From Garcia nutans (Eukaryota > Streptophyta > Magnoliopsida > Malpighiales > Euphorbiaceae), in contig CANTUV010000010.1 in NCBI GenBank assembly GCA_947685225.1, forward strand, positions 2,728,001 through 2,792,000: DNA of 64,000 bases, in the 5' to 3' direction. Positions 1-13,640 of the stretch are shown here, in pieces; position 1 is the first letter of the stretch; every line of letters starts with the position of its first letter. A program made the translations under genes and the position numbers. Under the pieces are notes generated by a model that searched no databases, was not told the origin of the DNA, and saw only the letters and a list, made by a program, of their open reading frames with translations.

Positions 1-119
1 ATGGAGCTAAGAAGAAGCAAAATCTTGAACTTGGATGGTTATGGAGTTCGGCCAAACATAGGAAGAAAAAGAAGATGAAAATTAATTTTAATTTCTCTTT
101 CCTTCCACTCAGATTTTAA
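1..119 (+). other. possible 3' end of an upstream exon
   Basis: The first ~80 bases are visibly richer in G than what follows. Two frames are open from the window edge: one reads 25 residues from an ATG at base 1 to a TGA at 76-78, and one is open from base 3 to a TAA at 117-119 with a Lys-rich stretch. This could be the tail of a coding exon that starts outside the window. I do not recognise either peptide, and both are short enough to be chance. Confidence 0.2.
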
Positions 120-2121
120 CCATATGTATTATTATATTATATTTTTAATTAATAATTTAATTAATAAAAATACTAATTTTCCTCTTTCATAAAAAAATAA
201 AATATTTTTAAATTATTTTTATAAATTTTAATTTTTAGAGTTTAATTATAAATATGTTATTAGACTTTGATTTTTCTTTTAAAAGAGTTGACTTTTTTAT
301 TGACTTGTATATATTATATATATTTTATGTATGTTTCACATATACATTCCACTTTTTCATTTAAAATTTTTTCATTTTTCATTTAAAATTATATATTTAA
401 TTTATTCAATTTAATTATAATTTATATAATTTAATTTTTAAAAATTAAAAATTTTTAAAAATTAAAAATATTACATTTTTTACAAGAAAAGATAGTATCA
501 AATCATTATTTATTTAATTTTTATTATTATTATAAATTGAGAGAGATTGATAATTATATAATAATATTTAGATCACAACATATACATATTAGTATATTAG
601 ATATTACCATAACTAAAATGTTTAGTACTAGATATTTAGTAACAATCTCTCACCATACATTAACACATATATTTTTTGATTTCAAATTCATATAAGATTA
701 TCTCAAAGTTATTCTTTTTATTTATTTAGTATATCAAATTATAATTATAAATAATTAGTTTTTAACTTTTTTTTTATAAATATTACAACATAAAATAAAT
801 CTATATAATTGAAGAAATTCTAAAATGTTATGTATTGTGGGAAATATATAGCTATTTAATTATCACATATTTCATTTCAAGGATCAAAATAAATAAATAT
901 GTAGTATCGATTAATCTTTAATTTAATTTAATGAGATCAAATTTGATTTTAGTATGATTCTTTTTTTGAAAAAGAAAAAAAAAAGAAAAGAAAGCAAGCA
1001 TATGACGAAGCATGACTGTGCTGTCCTGTTGGTGTTGCAATGGTACAATCTCTTTATAATGATAAGATGTATAATAAACACTACCTAACTGCTTAACTGC
1101 CAACGTTGATTTCCTAATGGACCGCCGAGTAACTGCAACTCCATCCAGCGTCACTTCACCTTCGCTTATTGTGGAAAATAATATGCTTATGGTTAAAATA
1201 CCAAAAAAAAAATTAATTAAATTTATTTCAATTTTCAATTTTAATAATTTTTTTATAAATTAATATATAAATTTATTAAACTGTTACTCAATTTTAGTTT
1301 GATCACTTTACTGCTAAGTGATATGATGATGAAATAAATGAAGAAATAATTAAATTAATTTCTTTAAAAAATTAATTAAGTGAAATTTTAGAAATAAAAT
1401 AATAATTTACTCCAAAAATTATAATCTTACCATAACCTAATCATACTGATAATATTATAATATTTGATTACAATGATTTAGTATCAAAATAATAAAAATT
1501 AAAAAAAAACTATTATGATTGATAAAATTAATAGTTTAATTTATTTTAAAACAATAATAATTAATAGAATTTCAGTGATTGAATATATTACAATAAAAAA
1601 TTTAAAATTTTTTTGTATCTCATTTTATTTGTGACTCTAAGAGAACATTTGGTTAAAAGTGAAAATGAGAATGAGTATAAATTATTTTCATTGATGGTTG
1701 GATAAAATATATGTGATAATGAGATATGATTGGCAAAGGTGAGAAATATTTTCATTCCCTGCGGAGATTTCTTCCAAAAGGAATAGGAATTCCTAATCAC
1801 CTTCTTCTATGAAAGCGAGGGCCGAGAAAAATTTATCCCCTTTAGTTTAAACAAGATGGGGATAGAAAATATATTTACCTTATATATATATAATATATAA
1901 TATCATTTTTATTTTATTTATTATATCTTTATTAGTGTCTCCTATAATTGTATTGCTATAATTATATATTAATTATTAGTTATCAATTTTTCTTATTAAA
2001 AGTAATATATTATTTTTATTTAGTTTTTTTTTAAATGTAAAATCTTATCTATTTAATACTTTCTTTATGTTTTTATTAATTTTCACAAGAGTGTAGAATC
2101 TATATAAAAAAAGAAAAAGAT
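120..2121. other. AT-rich intergenic DNA, no gene seen
   Basis: Very AT-rich sequence with many A and T runs. The open frames here (for example the minus-strand ones at 918-1238 and 1588-1800) are low-complexity, lack splice context and resemble no family I know. Nothing functional can be supported. Confidence 0.6.
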
Positions 2122-2220
2122 TTATCTAGATCGGGTGTATGTGCACCCGGCCAATAAAATTATTTATTTTTTTATAATTATTTTTTATTGGTTGGATGCA
2201 CATACACCCGATTTAGATAA
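2122..2220. repeat. 99-bp near-perfect inverted repeat (hairpin, MITE-like)
   Basis: Two arms of 38 bases, 2122-2159 and 2183-2220, are reverse complements with about four mismatches. They are separated by a 23-base AT-only loop. The arms contain the GC-rich core cgggtgtatgtgca and stand out from the AT-rich surroundings. The size and symmetry fit a tiny foldback element or the remains of a MITE. No clear target duplication was found. Confidence 0.6.
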
Positions 2221-3814
2221 GAATTTATCATAAAAAAGTGGTTGAAAGTATATTTTTTAAATATATGTTTATTTTTATTTAAAATTTAATTTTTCTTGTT
2301 AATACAAACATGATTATCTTTTAATTTATGAAAATGTATTCATATTTAATTAATATATGCTTATCTTAATAAAATTATGTTTCAGCCTTCTAAAATACAT
2401 TGAATGGCACCATTTATATGAAATTAAATTAAGACATCCATCAGTAACTTCATCAGACAAAGTCAGAAATTTTTTAAAAAAAAAAACTTAATTTCTTAAA
2501 CAATACCTTATATTACAAATTAGTAAATATAATTAATTTTTATATATTAAACAATTTATCTAAAATAAGGGGATATATAAATATAAAAGATAAAATAATC
2601 AAATCTTGATTTTTAGGGTTTCAATTAAAATTAATAAATAATTAATTTATTTGACTTATCTTTGTGTGGATTAAGTAAATAAAAATATTAAAAATTAATA
2701 GAAATATGAAATAGAAAAATTGTCCCTTGTGATTGCTGATTCACTTGAATTTTTAACCATCAAACTGTAAACTTCATGATAATTTTTATCATCAATAACT
2801 TGAGCGAAATAAATAATAAATGATAAATTATTTTGGAGGTAAAGAAATTATGATTTGTTAATAAACCATTAACCATAAAGATTAATTATACTTGTAAGTG
2901 ATAATTTAGAAATAATTACAATTGTTGCGTTTGTATAACTATAGTATTTAAGGGTACTCGTTATAGATTTAATTTTAATTAGGGCTTCTAATTAAATAAT
3001 AAAATTCTACATCCTGCTTCACAAGATTTCAGTTTTAGAGTCCTATTTTTGGGAAGGCATCTAAGAGTACTATTTGGCATCACATCAAATTAATAGAATG
3101 GTTCTGCACAGAAAACAAGAAATTAAACTCTATTTCTCAGTGAAGTTTTTTTCCCTTTCTCACATTAATTGCTTTTCCTTTTTTCCCCTCTCTTTTACTC
3201 TATTTTATCTATTCATCTTTTTTTTTTTGTTTAAGTAAGAGAACGTAAAGTCAAGAATCAAGAGAAAAGAAAATAAGGAGAAAATTAAAAAAAAAAAAAA
3301 GAAAAAAGGATAGGATTTTCCATGAGGAAAGAGAGAGGGTACATTTAAACTTCGATTTTAGACGTACTAGTTTTTGCTTCATTTCTCTAACTTTGAAAAT
3401 TTGTTTAGAGAAGATAAAAAGTTTTGGAATATCGAAAAAGTAATAAAAGAAAGTGAAAGGAAAGGAAGTTAGGAAATTTTATACTATTTATTTACTTCTT
3501 CACTCTTCTGCATCCTGAGTTTTTCCAAATAAAAGAAAATTATAAAATGGGTAAATTAATAATATTATTATTATTCTGAAGCAGACTCCACTGAGCATGA
3601 TACAATTAATATTATTTTCTCTAAAATGTAAAAATTTTAAGTGATAATACATATTGTAAACATATATTACAAGATTGAAAAAAATATTATTTTCTTTAGC
3701 TTTTGATGGGTAATTTACCCTTAACTTAGTGTATTTTAGCATTTATACTTTATTTTATGCCAGTTCTTTTTCTAATATAAAAATTTAATTGCAATTTGCT
3801 TAGAACAAATGAAT
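2221..3814. other. AT-rich intergenic DNA, no gene seen
   Basis: A pyrimidine-rich then purine-rich stretch lies around 3130-3330, and the rest is AT-rich. The small minus-strand open frame at 3500-3742 has no recognisable domain. Nothing else can be supported. Confidence 0.55.
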
Positions 3815-4592
3815 TCTCTTGTTGGAAAATACATAAATCAAAATATCAAATTCAAATGAATTTCTTATTTTTATACTTCGAACAAATCTATAAATATATT
3901 AGTTTTATTCTTATTTCCTAAAATATCCTCAAATTTATAAATACAACTAGAAAAATTAAAATAATTAAAAATATATATATTTTATATTTATGATTAATAT
4001 TTAATTTATAAAATATAATAAATATTTATTTGGCTAAAAACAATGCTAGAGAGAGAATGGGAGTGTAGTAAGAGCAAAAAGAGGGAAAGAAAGTGCAGTG
4101 TAGAGAGAGAGAGAGAGAAGAGGAGAGGAAAACAGGGTGAGAGAGAAAGAGCATTCAAAAAAAGTAATATTAGTTTTGTTAATTTTTTCGAATTGATTTA
4201 GAAATTCTTTTTATTTTATTGAATTTAGTTTAGCTATGTTCATTTCCATAAAATTAAATTTATAAAATTGAGATGAACATTTTTTTAATATTCCAGACAC
4301 AACTTTTAAAAAATGTGAAAATCAAATTGAATTTCATAAAAACTTATGAATTTCTTTTTTTTTTCAAACTAACTAAATTGTTAGAGAACATTTATTAAGA
4401 GACCAAAAAAAAAATCTTAAAATTCTGGTCCAACCATTCAGTATTCTACAATTTAAATTTATTATACCATATTATCGATTTAAGTTTAAAATTTTAATTA
4501 AAATTAATTTTACTTTAACTTTGAAAATTTGATTAATTAGATCATAAATTTTATTATTAAAAATTTAGAGGATTTACAAAGTTAAAAAACCT
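3815..4592. repeat. dispersed repeat family R1, copy A
   Basis: Bases 4157-4592 are closely similar to 7835-8254, both running from an A-run into ttaattttttcgaattgatt and ending near gttaaaaaacct. The part before it (3815-4130) resembles 25565-25900 more weakly: both start tgttggaaaa and both lead into a GA-rich stretch. Together they look like three diverged copies of one non-coding repeat, perhaps LTR-derived. No coding sequence or clean termini were found. Confidence 0.5.
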
Positions 4593-6723
4593 AAGGATGT
4601 TTTGTCAAAATGTAATGATTTAAATTATTGGTATTTTTATAAATATATAAAAACTAAGGAAATGAGATATTTTCTAAAATTACCTTGTTATCTATTTTTA
4701 AGAATACTATATTATTATAATTTCTCATCAATTTCTTAATTTCTCTCTTTCTCTTTTTGGTAAAAAAAACTTAAACCGATCAATTTAATATTGATTCAAT
4801 ATTTAATATTTTTTCTTTTAATTAATTATAATAATTTATATAAAATTTAATATTACTTATATTTGTGTCTTTTAATATTCTATTAAATAATTACATATTA
4901 ATATAATTTTATAATATTAATAAAATAAATTATATTTGTGACTTGTGATTTTTATAAATTAATTACACATTAATATAATTAAATAATATTAATTGACTTA
5001 TATATATATTTTTAGAAATTTTAAAAGTTTCAAAAAATATATGAACCTTGACCATCATTATAAATAAATTATAAATTAAATAATTTATTTAAATAATGAT
5101 TAATTTATATATTTTTAAAAATTTTAAAAATAAAATATATAACTTTTGACATTTCTAATAAATTAATCGCATATTGATAATTTATGTAAAAATAATATTT
5201 ATATTAATAACACTTTCAATAAAAATTTATAATTATAAATCTTTCTAATTATATTCTTCTCTTTATTTGAAAAGGCTTGCTTGAATTTCTATTTTTTTAA
5301 TTTTTTTTCTCATTTTTATAAAATATATGATTTTTTATAGCAAAAATATATGTAAATTTTACCATTGATTAGTAAAAATTTCAAGTTATGATATAAAAAA
5401 ATTATATTTGCTCACCAATATTATTTTAATAAAATTACCATAAAAATTGAGATAAATATTTTATTTTATATTTTTTGCAATATGATTTATTATTAATTTA
5501 TATATAAATTAATTTATATTTATTTATTAAATAAATTTATTTATATTTTGTTATTCTCATTATTGCACAATGGGAGAGTAAGGGACTAAAAAAATAAAAA
5601 ATTTATGGATGCTATATATGCGGATAAAAAAATACATACTGCAAATTTTATAATTTATTATTACAAAAATTAGAATTTAAAAAATTATGAATTTAAAAAG
5701 ATAATAAATAAACAAATAACATGTATTATTATTTAAAAATATTATATAATATTACTATATTATTGAATTCAAATAAATATGATTGAATTATGGATCAATA
5801 ATCAATTTAAATTTATATTCAATCCGATTTTAAAAGTCATGCTCTTCAGTAAAAGATTACTTTACTAAATAAAGTCAAATTAGTTTTAAAAAATAAATAC
5901 ATAAATAAAAAAATAAAATATTTAGAAAAATTGTATATATAATAATAGTTAATTTGAATTGAATGAAAATGTTAAGCTTTTTCATTATTTTTTGTGGCAA
6001 CAATATTTATTCTATTTTGCTAAAGTAGCATATGCATTTATTTTTTTTAGTGAGACAAATAATATTTATATATTATATTAAAATAATTAATACTGATATA
6101 ATATTATGTTATATGTCTCACTCCATCTTATCACTTATCCTAATTTCTTAAAATTTCAAATTAAATTTATTTTTAAATATAGTTATAATATTTTATTTGA
6201 TATTATTAATAATTATATTTATTTAGACAGTTCAAATATAATTATGATATTGTTAATGGTTATAGTTGTTTATAGTATTCAAATAAGATAATAATATTCG
6301 ATTTGAAAGTATCGATATTTACTGTTAATTAATTATTTTATCTAAACATACAAAAATACAATTAATTATCAATACAAGTCTCTCAATTTATTAACATAAT
6401 TGATGTGTGATAATTATTAAAAGCGATTATTTAAAATTTTCATAAAATTAATTATATATATAATTAAAATCAAAATTCTTTGAATCCAATTCAAAAACTA
6501 CAATAAAAACTTAAGATAATTACATTAAATTTATCTATTATATAATAAAAATATCTATATAAAATTTCAAACTAAATTAAAATATTAAAATATTAAAATA
6601 TCTGTATTGACTTTTAAATTAAATTACGTTTTTCAAAATTTCAAATTTGTTAGATTAGATAATTGATTACTTATCATCAATATTTATTAGGATAATTTAA
6701 ATAGGATTAAAATATTCTATTTA

Positions 6724-6803
6724 ATATTAATAATAGTTAATTATTACCAAATAAGATAATAAAATATTAATAATAGTTAATTATTATCAAATAAGATAAT
6801 AAG
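6724..6803. repeat. 40-bp tandem duplication
   Basis: A 40-base unit starting atattaataatagttaatt occurs twice head to tail, at 6724-6763 and 6764-6803, with two or so mismatches. It is probably a recent slippage product. Confidence 0.75.
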
Positions 6804-6870
6804 CTATTGAAAAATATATTTAGCTATCTTCTCTCTGTTATTCTCTTATACTTTTGAATGTCATGCAAAT

Positions 6871-7280
6871 TTTTATATTATTTTTATTATTTTGATAAAT
6901 TCAGGACATTAATATAATTATAAATCAAGAAATTAATACTAGACTATTTCTTCAATTGACTCAAATTTATTTAAGGTATAATTTCTTAATTTGATTTACT
7001 TAATTTATATTCATATTCTTTTTTTTATTTTATGTTCTTGTTTCTATGATTTGCAATCACATTTTGAGTTTAGCAATTTTTTTCTACTTGATTTTTGTTA
7101 AATTTAAGGTAAGAATTTATATATTATTTTTTTATTAGAATTTTGTGGTTTAAGCTAATCTATATATTGTTTTTATTGTTTTGATAAATTTAGAATGTTA
7201 ACATTATGATAAATCAAGTAGTTAATATATATATTAATTCTATGGTTGACTCAAATTCACTTAAAATATAATTTTAATTA
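6871..7280. repeat. diverged direct repeat, about 115 bp each
   Basis: The blocks at about 6871-6989 and 7161-7280 share the same order of short words: tttgataaatt, ataaatcaag, gttaat, a TTGACTCAAATT word, then tataattt. They are diverged and AT-rich. The similarity was judged by eye. Confidence 0.4.
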
Positions 7281-7834
7281 TTATCAAATAAATATTTTAA
7301 ACTCAGTGAATTTGGTGAGTTTTTCTGAAGTTGACTAGGTTGCTCGCCGTTGGTGTTGCCTTTTTTTTTGCTATAAATATTTTTTTATTTGTTAAAATGT
7401 TGTTGAATTCATTTGGTTTAATAAATAAGTTATTATTTATATGAAATATTATGATAATATTATAGTATTATAAATTTTTTATATTTTTTAATTTAATAAT
7501 TATAGATTATTTGTTTAGATTTAATAATATAGGTACTAATTTTAATTTTTTTATAGCTGCATGTAACTTATTATTTATTCAAGATTATGAGAAAATTTTG
7601 AAAAATAAAAATATCTACATAGTATGCAGGGTTCTATATATATTATATAGTAAGTAATTATTCTTCTTACAGTCTAATTTATTATATTTAATCCATAATG
7701 AATTTTTTATATAATATATTGTAGAATGATCTTTTCAATTTTTTAATTGTTTATTGATATACATTTTTATTTAATATTTTTCATTTTATCAATTTAATTT
7801 ATTGACTTTTGTGACAAAAATTATTATCAATGTC

Positions 7835-8254
7835 AAAAAAAAGAAATATTATTTTTGTTAATTTTTTCGAATTGATTTTGAAATTCTTTCTGTTTTATTG
7901 AATTTAGTTTAGCCACGTTCATTTCCATAAAATTAAATTTATAAAACTGAAATGAATATTTTTTTAATATTCCAGACACCAAACTTTTTAAAAATATGAA
8001 ATTCAAAGTGAATTTCTTAAAATCTTATGAAATATATATATATATATATATATATTTTAAACCAACTAAATTGTTAGGGAACATTTATTAAGAGACCAAA
8101 AAAAATGAAATCTTACATTTACTATACCATATTATCGATTTAAGTTTAAAATTTTAATTAAAATTAATTAAACGCTTTAACTTTGAAAATTTGATTAATT
8201 AGATCATATACTTTATTATTAAAAATTTAGCAACTTTACAAAGTTAAAAAACCT
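7835..8254. repeat. dispersed repeat family R1, copy B
   Basis: Direct copy of 4157-4592. Where copy A has a run of T, this copy has an (AT)n tract at 8032-8055. It also lacks about 36 bases found in copy A before the shared word ttataccatattatcg (copy B: ctataccatattatcg). It lies in the same orientation as copy A, 3.7 kb away. Confidence 0.65.
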
Positions 8255-11066
8255 GAAATTTAAAGATTAAATTGTTAGCATGATGCAATAATTTTAAGGT
8301 CAAATTTACTACTCCTCTGATTAGTATGGAAAATATTTATTATTTATTATTATTACTACTACTATTTTCAATTTAATGTTAATTCTAGGGTATAATTGGA
8401 GCTAAATTTAAAATTATAATATAACTAATCCAAATAAAAAGTCCAACTGCAAAATAAAAAATTTAGGATAATCCTAAACTAATTTATATATCAGGTCCTT
8501 CCTCTAATATGTTTTTCAATGAAAAGCTCAAATACATACAAATATTAATAAAACATACAAATTTATCAGTAAATCTAAAATCGAGTTGATTTATGAACTT
8601 ACAGACAATTAAGTTGGGAACTTTTTACCTATATTCAAGTTTGGCTCACTGGTCATAAAAACAAGTACCAAGTCAAGGAATGAGTAAACTTGAATTATTT
8701 TCAACTCCAATATCATCATGAAATATGAATTTAACTATAATGATAAAGAACATCCACTTTCCTCACTCTTATTCTTTCCTTATATGACTAATTAATTATC
8801 TTCCAAAAGAAATAAAATGTACAAAGAGCGAGACATAGAATTGTGAAAAGGTTTAAAAAAAAAAGAAGAAAAGGTGAAGGTGAAAGTGTACTATCTGAAA
8901 TATAATAAAATATATGATGATAAAAAAATGAAAATGAGGGGAGAGAGTGAAAAAGCTCTGTCGGCTGACTCTGAAGCAATATCGAAATTCACGCATCTGA
9001 ACATCCAAAGAAAGAAGTGGCCCAGTCTCTAGTCCCTTTCTTTCTTTAGATTTTCTTTTCCTATATTCAATGTTCCACTATTCATTATTCAAGTCTCACG
9101 TACCCGACTTCCCCATTAACAACGCAACTAAGAAAAAGTGGCATATCTAAGTTTAGCAAAAAAAGAAAAAAAAAATGAAAACCAAGATTGTTTTTGAAAT
9201 GGACGCATGAATAAGTTTACCAAGAAGTTCAGTGATGGAATTAACGTAAAAGGTCTTATATGCAGAATGAGGACAACCATGCATACACTAGCAATGAAAT
9301 CTACATTTAAATATATTTACATATATATACATATGTATACCTATTAATCATCATCAAAATGAATGTAAATTACGGATATGAACAATATCTAGTACACGTA
9401 TGCACGTTACGAGTGAATGTGGGAAAATTACATTCACTCTATATCAGGAATGATCAAGTTCAATTAGAGGACTCACTTCCAGCAAGAAAAACGGTGTTGG
9501 TTGGCCCCATCTCTCCACATTATGATGTAATTACATTAATTCTCTGCTCTGCATAGCCTCTCTGCATACATGAGAAAAGTAGGTTTAAAGGTACCCTAAA
9601 CAGTACTCAGAAATTAATGAAATACAATAACTAGCTAGCCTCCAAAAATTTGTCTAATGAAAGCTATATTCCGCCCTATTTACAAATAAAGAGCTTGACA
9701 AATAGGCCTTATATTAATGTTCAATCCCTTCATGTTAAGATGGTTAAATTTTGCCAAGCTAAATCACAGCATATCTTCTCCTCATAGTTATCTCCTCATT
9801 TTCTCCTTACTGTTGTAACAACGCAATCAATACAAGAAAATCAAATTCTCTCAACAATCAACAGTATTTCTGTTACAGACATGAACTTCATTATTATTCT
9901 TTTTTTACTTCTGTTTTTATTATTTTAACATCTTAAAAGATAAAATAATGAATATAAAAAGGTGGCTTTTTTCTTCTTTTATCAACCTATTTTTCAAAAC
10001 ATAAATTTTTTTATATTGAACAAGTAGTAAAATCCAATATCAGATATAACTAACACGACAGTTTTCTCTCACAGTTTTATCCTGATTGACATATATGCTT
10101 TAAACTGGTCTTCGAATATTTAGTTTCATTTCACGTAGTTTATAAGGCACAAAAACCATGATAAGAGACGATGGAGAATAAATCAAATCAGTTCTATTTG
10201 AGTGCATAGTATTGTGAAATAAACAGTTGAATGTGCAAGATATACGTATTTCAAAATTTTCAAGAGGCAATGAAAAAATAGGATGAGATGTAAATGAAAC
10301 ATAAAAAAAGTTCCTATTAAAAGAATCACTGCAAAAAACTCAAGAATTAAGCTAATTATATATTGTCAACTTATCAATAAGTTACTTGAATTGTTCAAAC
10401 CGTAATGTTTATAAGATGTAGGAAATGAGGACACAGTACACATCTCAAGCAACAGATTGGCACAGCGTCGCAGAAAGACCATTAACATTTTCAAAGTCAC
10501 ATAAGAAGGGTCATTTTGGCATTATGATTGCAGATAGTATGCTTTTAGATAACAAATAAAAAAAAATCCTTTTGGCCCATCGTAGATACTTGTTAGGATA
10601 CATCTAAAATTGATTTTGGAAATAATTCACATTTAAAATTATCAACAAAATCAATTTTGGATTCATAAATCTGATTGCAACCGACATTTTGTGTGTGTGT
10701 GTGTGTCCAAAAAATGCGTTTTTACATAGCAATGCCAAACTAGTCCGAAATGTTTGCTCTAAAACAATGTACAATTGTTTTAGTTAACGGAATTAGGAAC
10801 TATTCATCCTTCAACACTTTGCGTGTCCACAATTAACTAGAGACGTAAAAGCTTTTTAATGATTCATGAACTGGCCTTTTAAAGGACTAAAAATACATCC
10901 GAACATGCTGTACTTATGCGCTGACATAATGATGCTATATCATAAGAAATTAAGAATTAGTCTTTTGTGGAAGCAATATCTCATTCTCACCCTCAGCAAG
11001 TGTTATCAATGTAAAAGAATAATATTTCAAAGGTAAGGAAAGCAAAATTTTACCACTATTATTATC
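8255..11066. other. intergenic DNA downstream of WRKY57, no gene seen
   Basis: Less AT-rich than the first 8 kb. The small frames at 8788-8979 (-) and 9359-9556 (+) have no recognisable domain or splice context. A (GT)8 microsatellite sits at 10691-10706. A short inverted repeat (aaaattgattttg and its complement) lies around 10607-10665. The stretch nearest 11066 should contain the 3' UTR of the WRKY gene, but no definite polyadenylation site was fixed. Confidence 0.45.
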
Positions 11067-13640
11067 TCATCTGTTGCGCATCCCAGGAGGCACAATGTCC
11101 CCAAGTAGTCCTTCATCTACAGCTGGAAGCTGGGGAATAGGCCGTCTCGGTTCTCTACTTGGTTGTTGACCAGTTTGAAAAGGTACTTGTTGAGACTGTG
11201 CAATAGTTAGAGGATTTTCTTGAGGCAACTGAATTCCAGGATAATAAAATTGCGACATTTTGGGAGTCATATGGTTAACAAAAGTGGCGTCATGACTAAT
11301 GATTCCACCTCTGGGAAAACCAACAGTGTGATGACTATGCTGGCCTTCATATGTAGTAATCACTATGGTGGGGTCTTCAGAAGACCGTTCAACTCTCTTC
11401 TTGACAGTACATTTGCTATTTGTGCAACGATAGTAGCTCCTAATTATACACATACAAATTAATAGCGGTACTGACATATAGTTTCCAGACATAGAAATTA
11501 TTCTGAAATTAGGAAAAAATAAGAGAAAATTAGTTGCAGACCTTGGGAATGGACTGTTTTTAACTGCTTTCTGTCCATATTTCCGCCAACGGTAACCATC
11601 CTCAAGATGATCAACTTCACTCTTAGTCATAAATGCAAAACGTGGCTGGCGGATTCGTTTTTGCCCCTTCTTTCTAGCCTTACTCCTACAAAATATTTCA
11701 CCTACAATTATCAAAATAAAATAAAATTCTGAAAATAAAAAAATGTTGCATGTAATAATTATATCTTAGTCGCAAGCAAGATAAATGGGATTTTTTTAGT
11801 ATGTTATCTTACATAACTATATTTCACTTGGAAACTCAATAAACTTGCTAATTCTTAAGAAGGTAAATGCAGTCTACAGTGTTAGAAATTGAAAATTGTC
11901 ATCTTTCAAGTGGAAAGTGCATATTAAAGATTCAATTAAATATTAGAGATCAATAGAATTAAATAGTAATTGTATAAAATACAATTGATACGAGGACATG
12001 AAAATAGATGCGGAAAACTAGATTGTCAACTGAACAACATTAAATTATTGAGATGAAAAAGAAAAAGGAGAACACAAAAATAAGGATAATTAATAAATCA
12101 AGAACTAGCTGTATACACTCATAAAACATCATCACAACCATTTCCATTTTTTTGGTACCACGAACTTAAAATACTAAATAAATAAAGCATATATGATAAG
12201 TTCGTAGTGAAATATAATATAACTGAATATATATTTTAGTCCATTATTCATATAATAAACATAAATTTAATTACATTATATTATATTTCATTATGACCAA
12301 TTAGCTTTAGTCTAAATGTATTAATTAATTAATCCATAGTATATTTCTCTATTAAATTACTTATAACAGTCTTAAACATCTAATCAAGCCAGACAGAAAA
12401 GAAAGTGCATTTTGTGACAAGACTGAGAAATAAACATATATAAGATCAATGGATTCTATCAATCCACATGAATGTGTGACTACAATAACAACAACCAAGA
12501 AAAGCAAATATGAAGCTGAGAATAACAAATGAAAAACGGTGAAGCATTGCGTCGTCCAAGTTGCAGACACGTATCGCACTCCAACTGATTATTATGTACA
12601 CACAGCACTATTCCAAAGGAAATGAATTTAGAACACAAAATGAGCATCCAATAAATTAATAAAACACAATCATAACAGAATATTTCTTCTCAATTTTTTT
12701 TTCTTGAAAAGAAACAGACTATCGATCACAAAAATTGAAATTTTTTCTTGAAAGAGAAAAGAATATTGATCGAAAATTATTCCCTCTTTATATATATTAT
12801 TAATAATTTAGAAAAGGAAAAAAATCCTAAAATAAAAATTCTTCTGAGACATATATTAGTACAAATATTAGAAAGTTAGAGCACGCCATTCCCGCCGCAA
12901 TAACGGCGGTGCTCGAGGGCTCTTCAATTATTATCTGTCTTTAAAAAAAATTAAAAAGAGGCCCTTTTGTTTGAAAATAGATTCTCTCATCCAACCCCAA
13001 TTTTTCCATGAAATTACGAAAAAACCTCACACCCATTTTGCATGAACTGAAAATTTTTGACAGTTTCTAGAGAGTGTACGGACACGCAAATTGCACTCTC
13101 TTTCTTTTTCTCTTTCATTGCAATAGAAAGGACTTATAAATTCAGTTTCTCATTTTATCCCCCAATATTTCAAAGTGCAAAAACTACCGTTTTTTCCCTC
13201 GAAATTCGACTTAATTACAATACTAAGTTCACTCACGGTATCTCAGGTGGTTTCCCGCCGGAGCTCGTGGACTTGTTAGCCCGATCTTCACTCGAGCTCG
13301 ATGAGACTGATGGATTTGATGTCGAAACGTCAACGCCGCCGCCGGAACCACCAACGCCAGCCAGATGATCACCACCGCTGCCACTTACCGATCCTTGTAA
13401 GCCACTACTAGTCTCAGGTGTAAACCCAAGGTTTCCAGGCAAATCTGATCTATCTTCAAGTTCGATCTGGTCCATTTGACTACTAGTTTGAAGATTCCAT
13501 CCAAATTCGCTGAGAATACTACTCTCTGTATCGCTTGAGAAGAAGTAATTGACACTATCGGAGTCAGGCCTGAGTGACGTAGGCCAGCTAGAATCGCTTG
13601 GGAACTCTGCTCCCGGATCGGAATTGTCTCTATTATCCAT
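11067..13640 (-). CDS. WRKY57: WRKY57-type transcription factor (group IIc), three exons
   Basis: Sequence-specific nuclear transcription factor that binds W-boxes (TTGAC core). In Arabidopsis WRKY57 is linked to drought tolerance and to jasmonate/auxin control of senescence. The exons read 13640-13237, 11685-11542 and 11439-11067, giving 306 residues. All introns are GT-AG, of 1551 and 102 bp. The second interrupts the WRKY domain at the usual group II place, inside the Arg codon before SYYR. The heptad WRKYGQK is at residues 168-174. The zinc finger is C-X4-C-X23-H-X-H, with C188, C193, H217 and H219. The N-terminus is acidic and Ser-rich, and the C-terminus ends LLGDIVPPGMRNR, a WRKY57 hallmark. 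I chose the Met of MDNRD because the 43 open residues before it are Phe/Leu-rich read-through of a pyrimidine-rich leader. The gene appears intact. Confidence 0.93.
12881..12913. repeat. GC-rich hairpin in WRKY57 intron 1
   Basis: The word ccgccgcaataacggcgg forms a 6-base stem with a 6-base loop. It is flanked by gcac and gtgc, which extend the pairing. Its GC content contrasts with the AT-rich intron. It resembles the core of small foldback transposons, but no target duplication was found. Confidence 0.45.

Larger units (their letters stand above)
4593..7834. other. AT-rich intergenic DNA with local duplications
   Basis: No gene is supported. The open frame at 6106-6291 is simple AT-rich sequence. 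The stretch lies between two copies of repeat R1, so it may be the inside of an old element, but no retroelement protein can be read in it. Local duplications are listed separately. Confidence 0.5.

Noticed and set aside
9359..9556. 65-residue plus-strand frame with balanced composition
   Set aside because: No known domain, no splice or promoter context, and length within chance. I cannot support it as a gene.
9700..9880. LTR-like stretch (tgtaacaacgcaatcaatac, ending ttctgttaca)
   Set aside because: It resembles the end of a copia LTR, but no matching start, partner LTR or 5-bp target duplication was found.
13057..13368. Plus-strand frame opposite WRKY57 exon 1, and others at 13549-13975
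   Set aside because: They are mirror frames of the GC-richer coding exon and leader, without domains or splice context.
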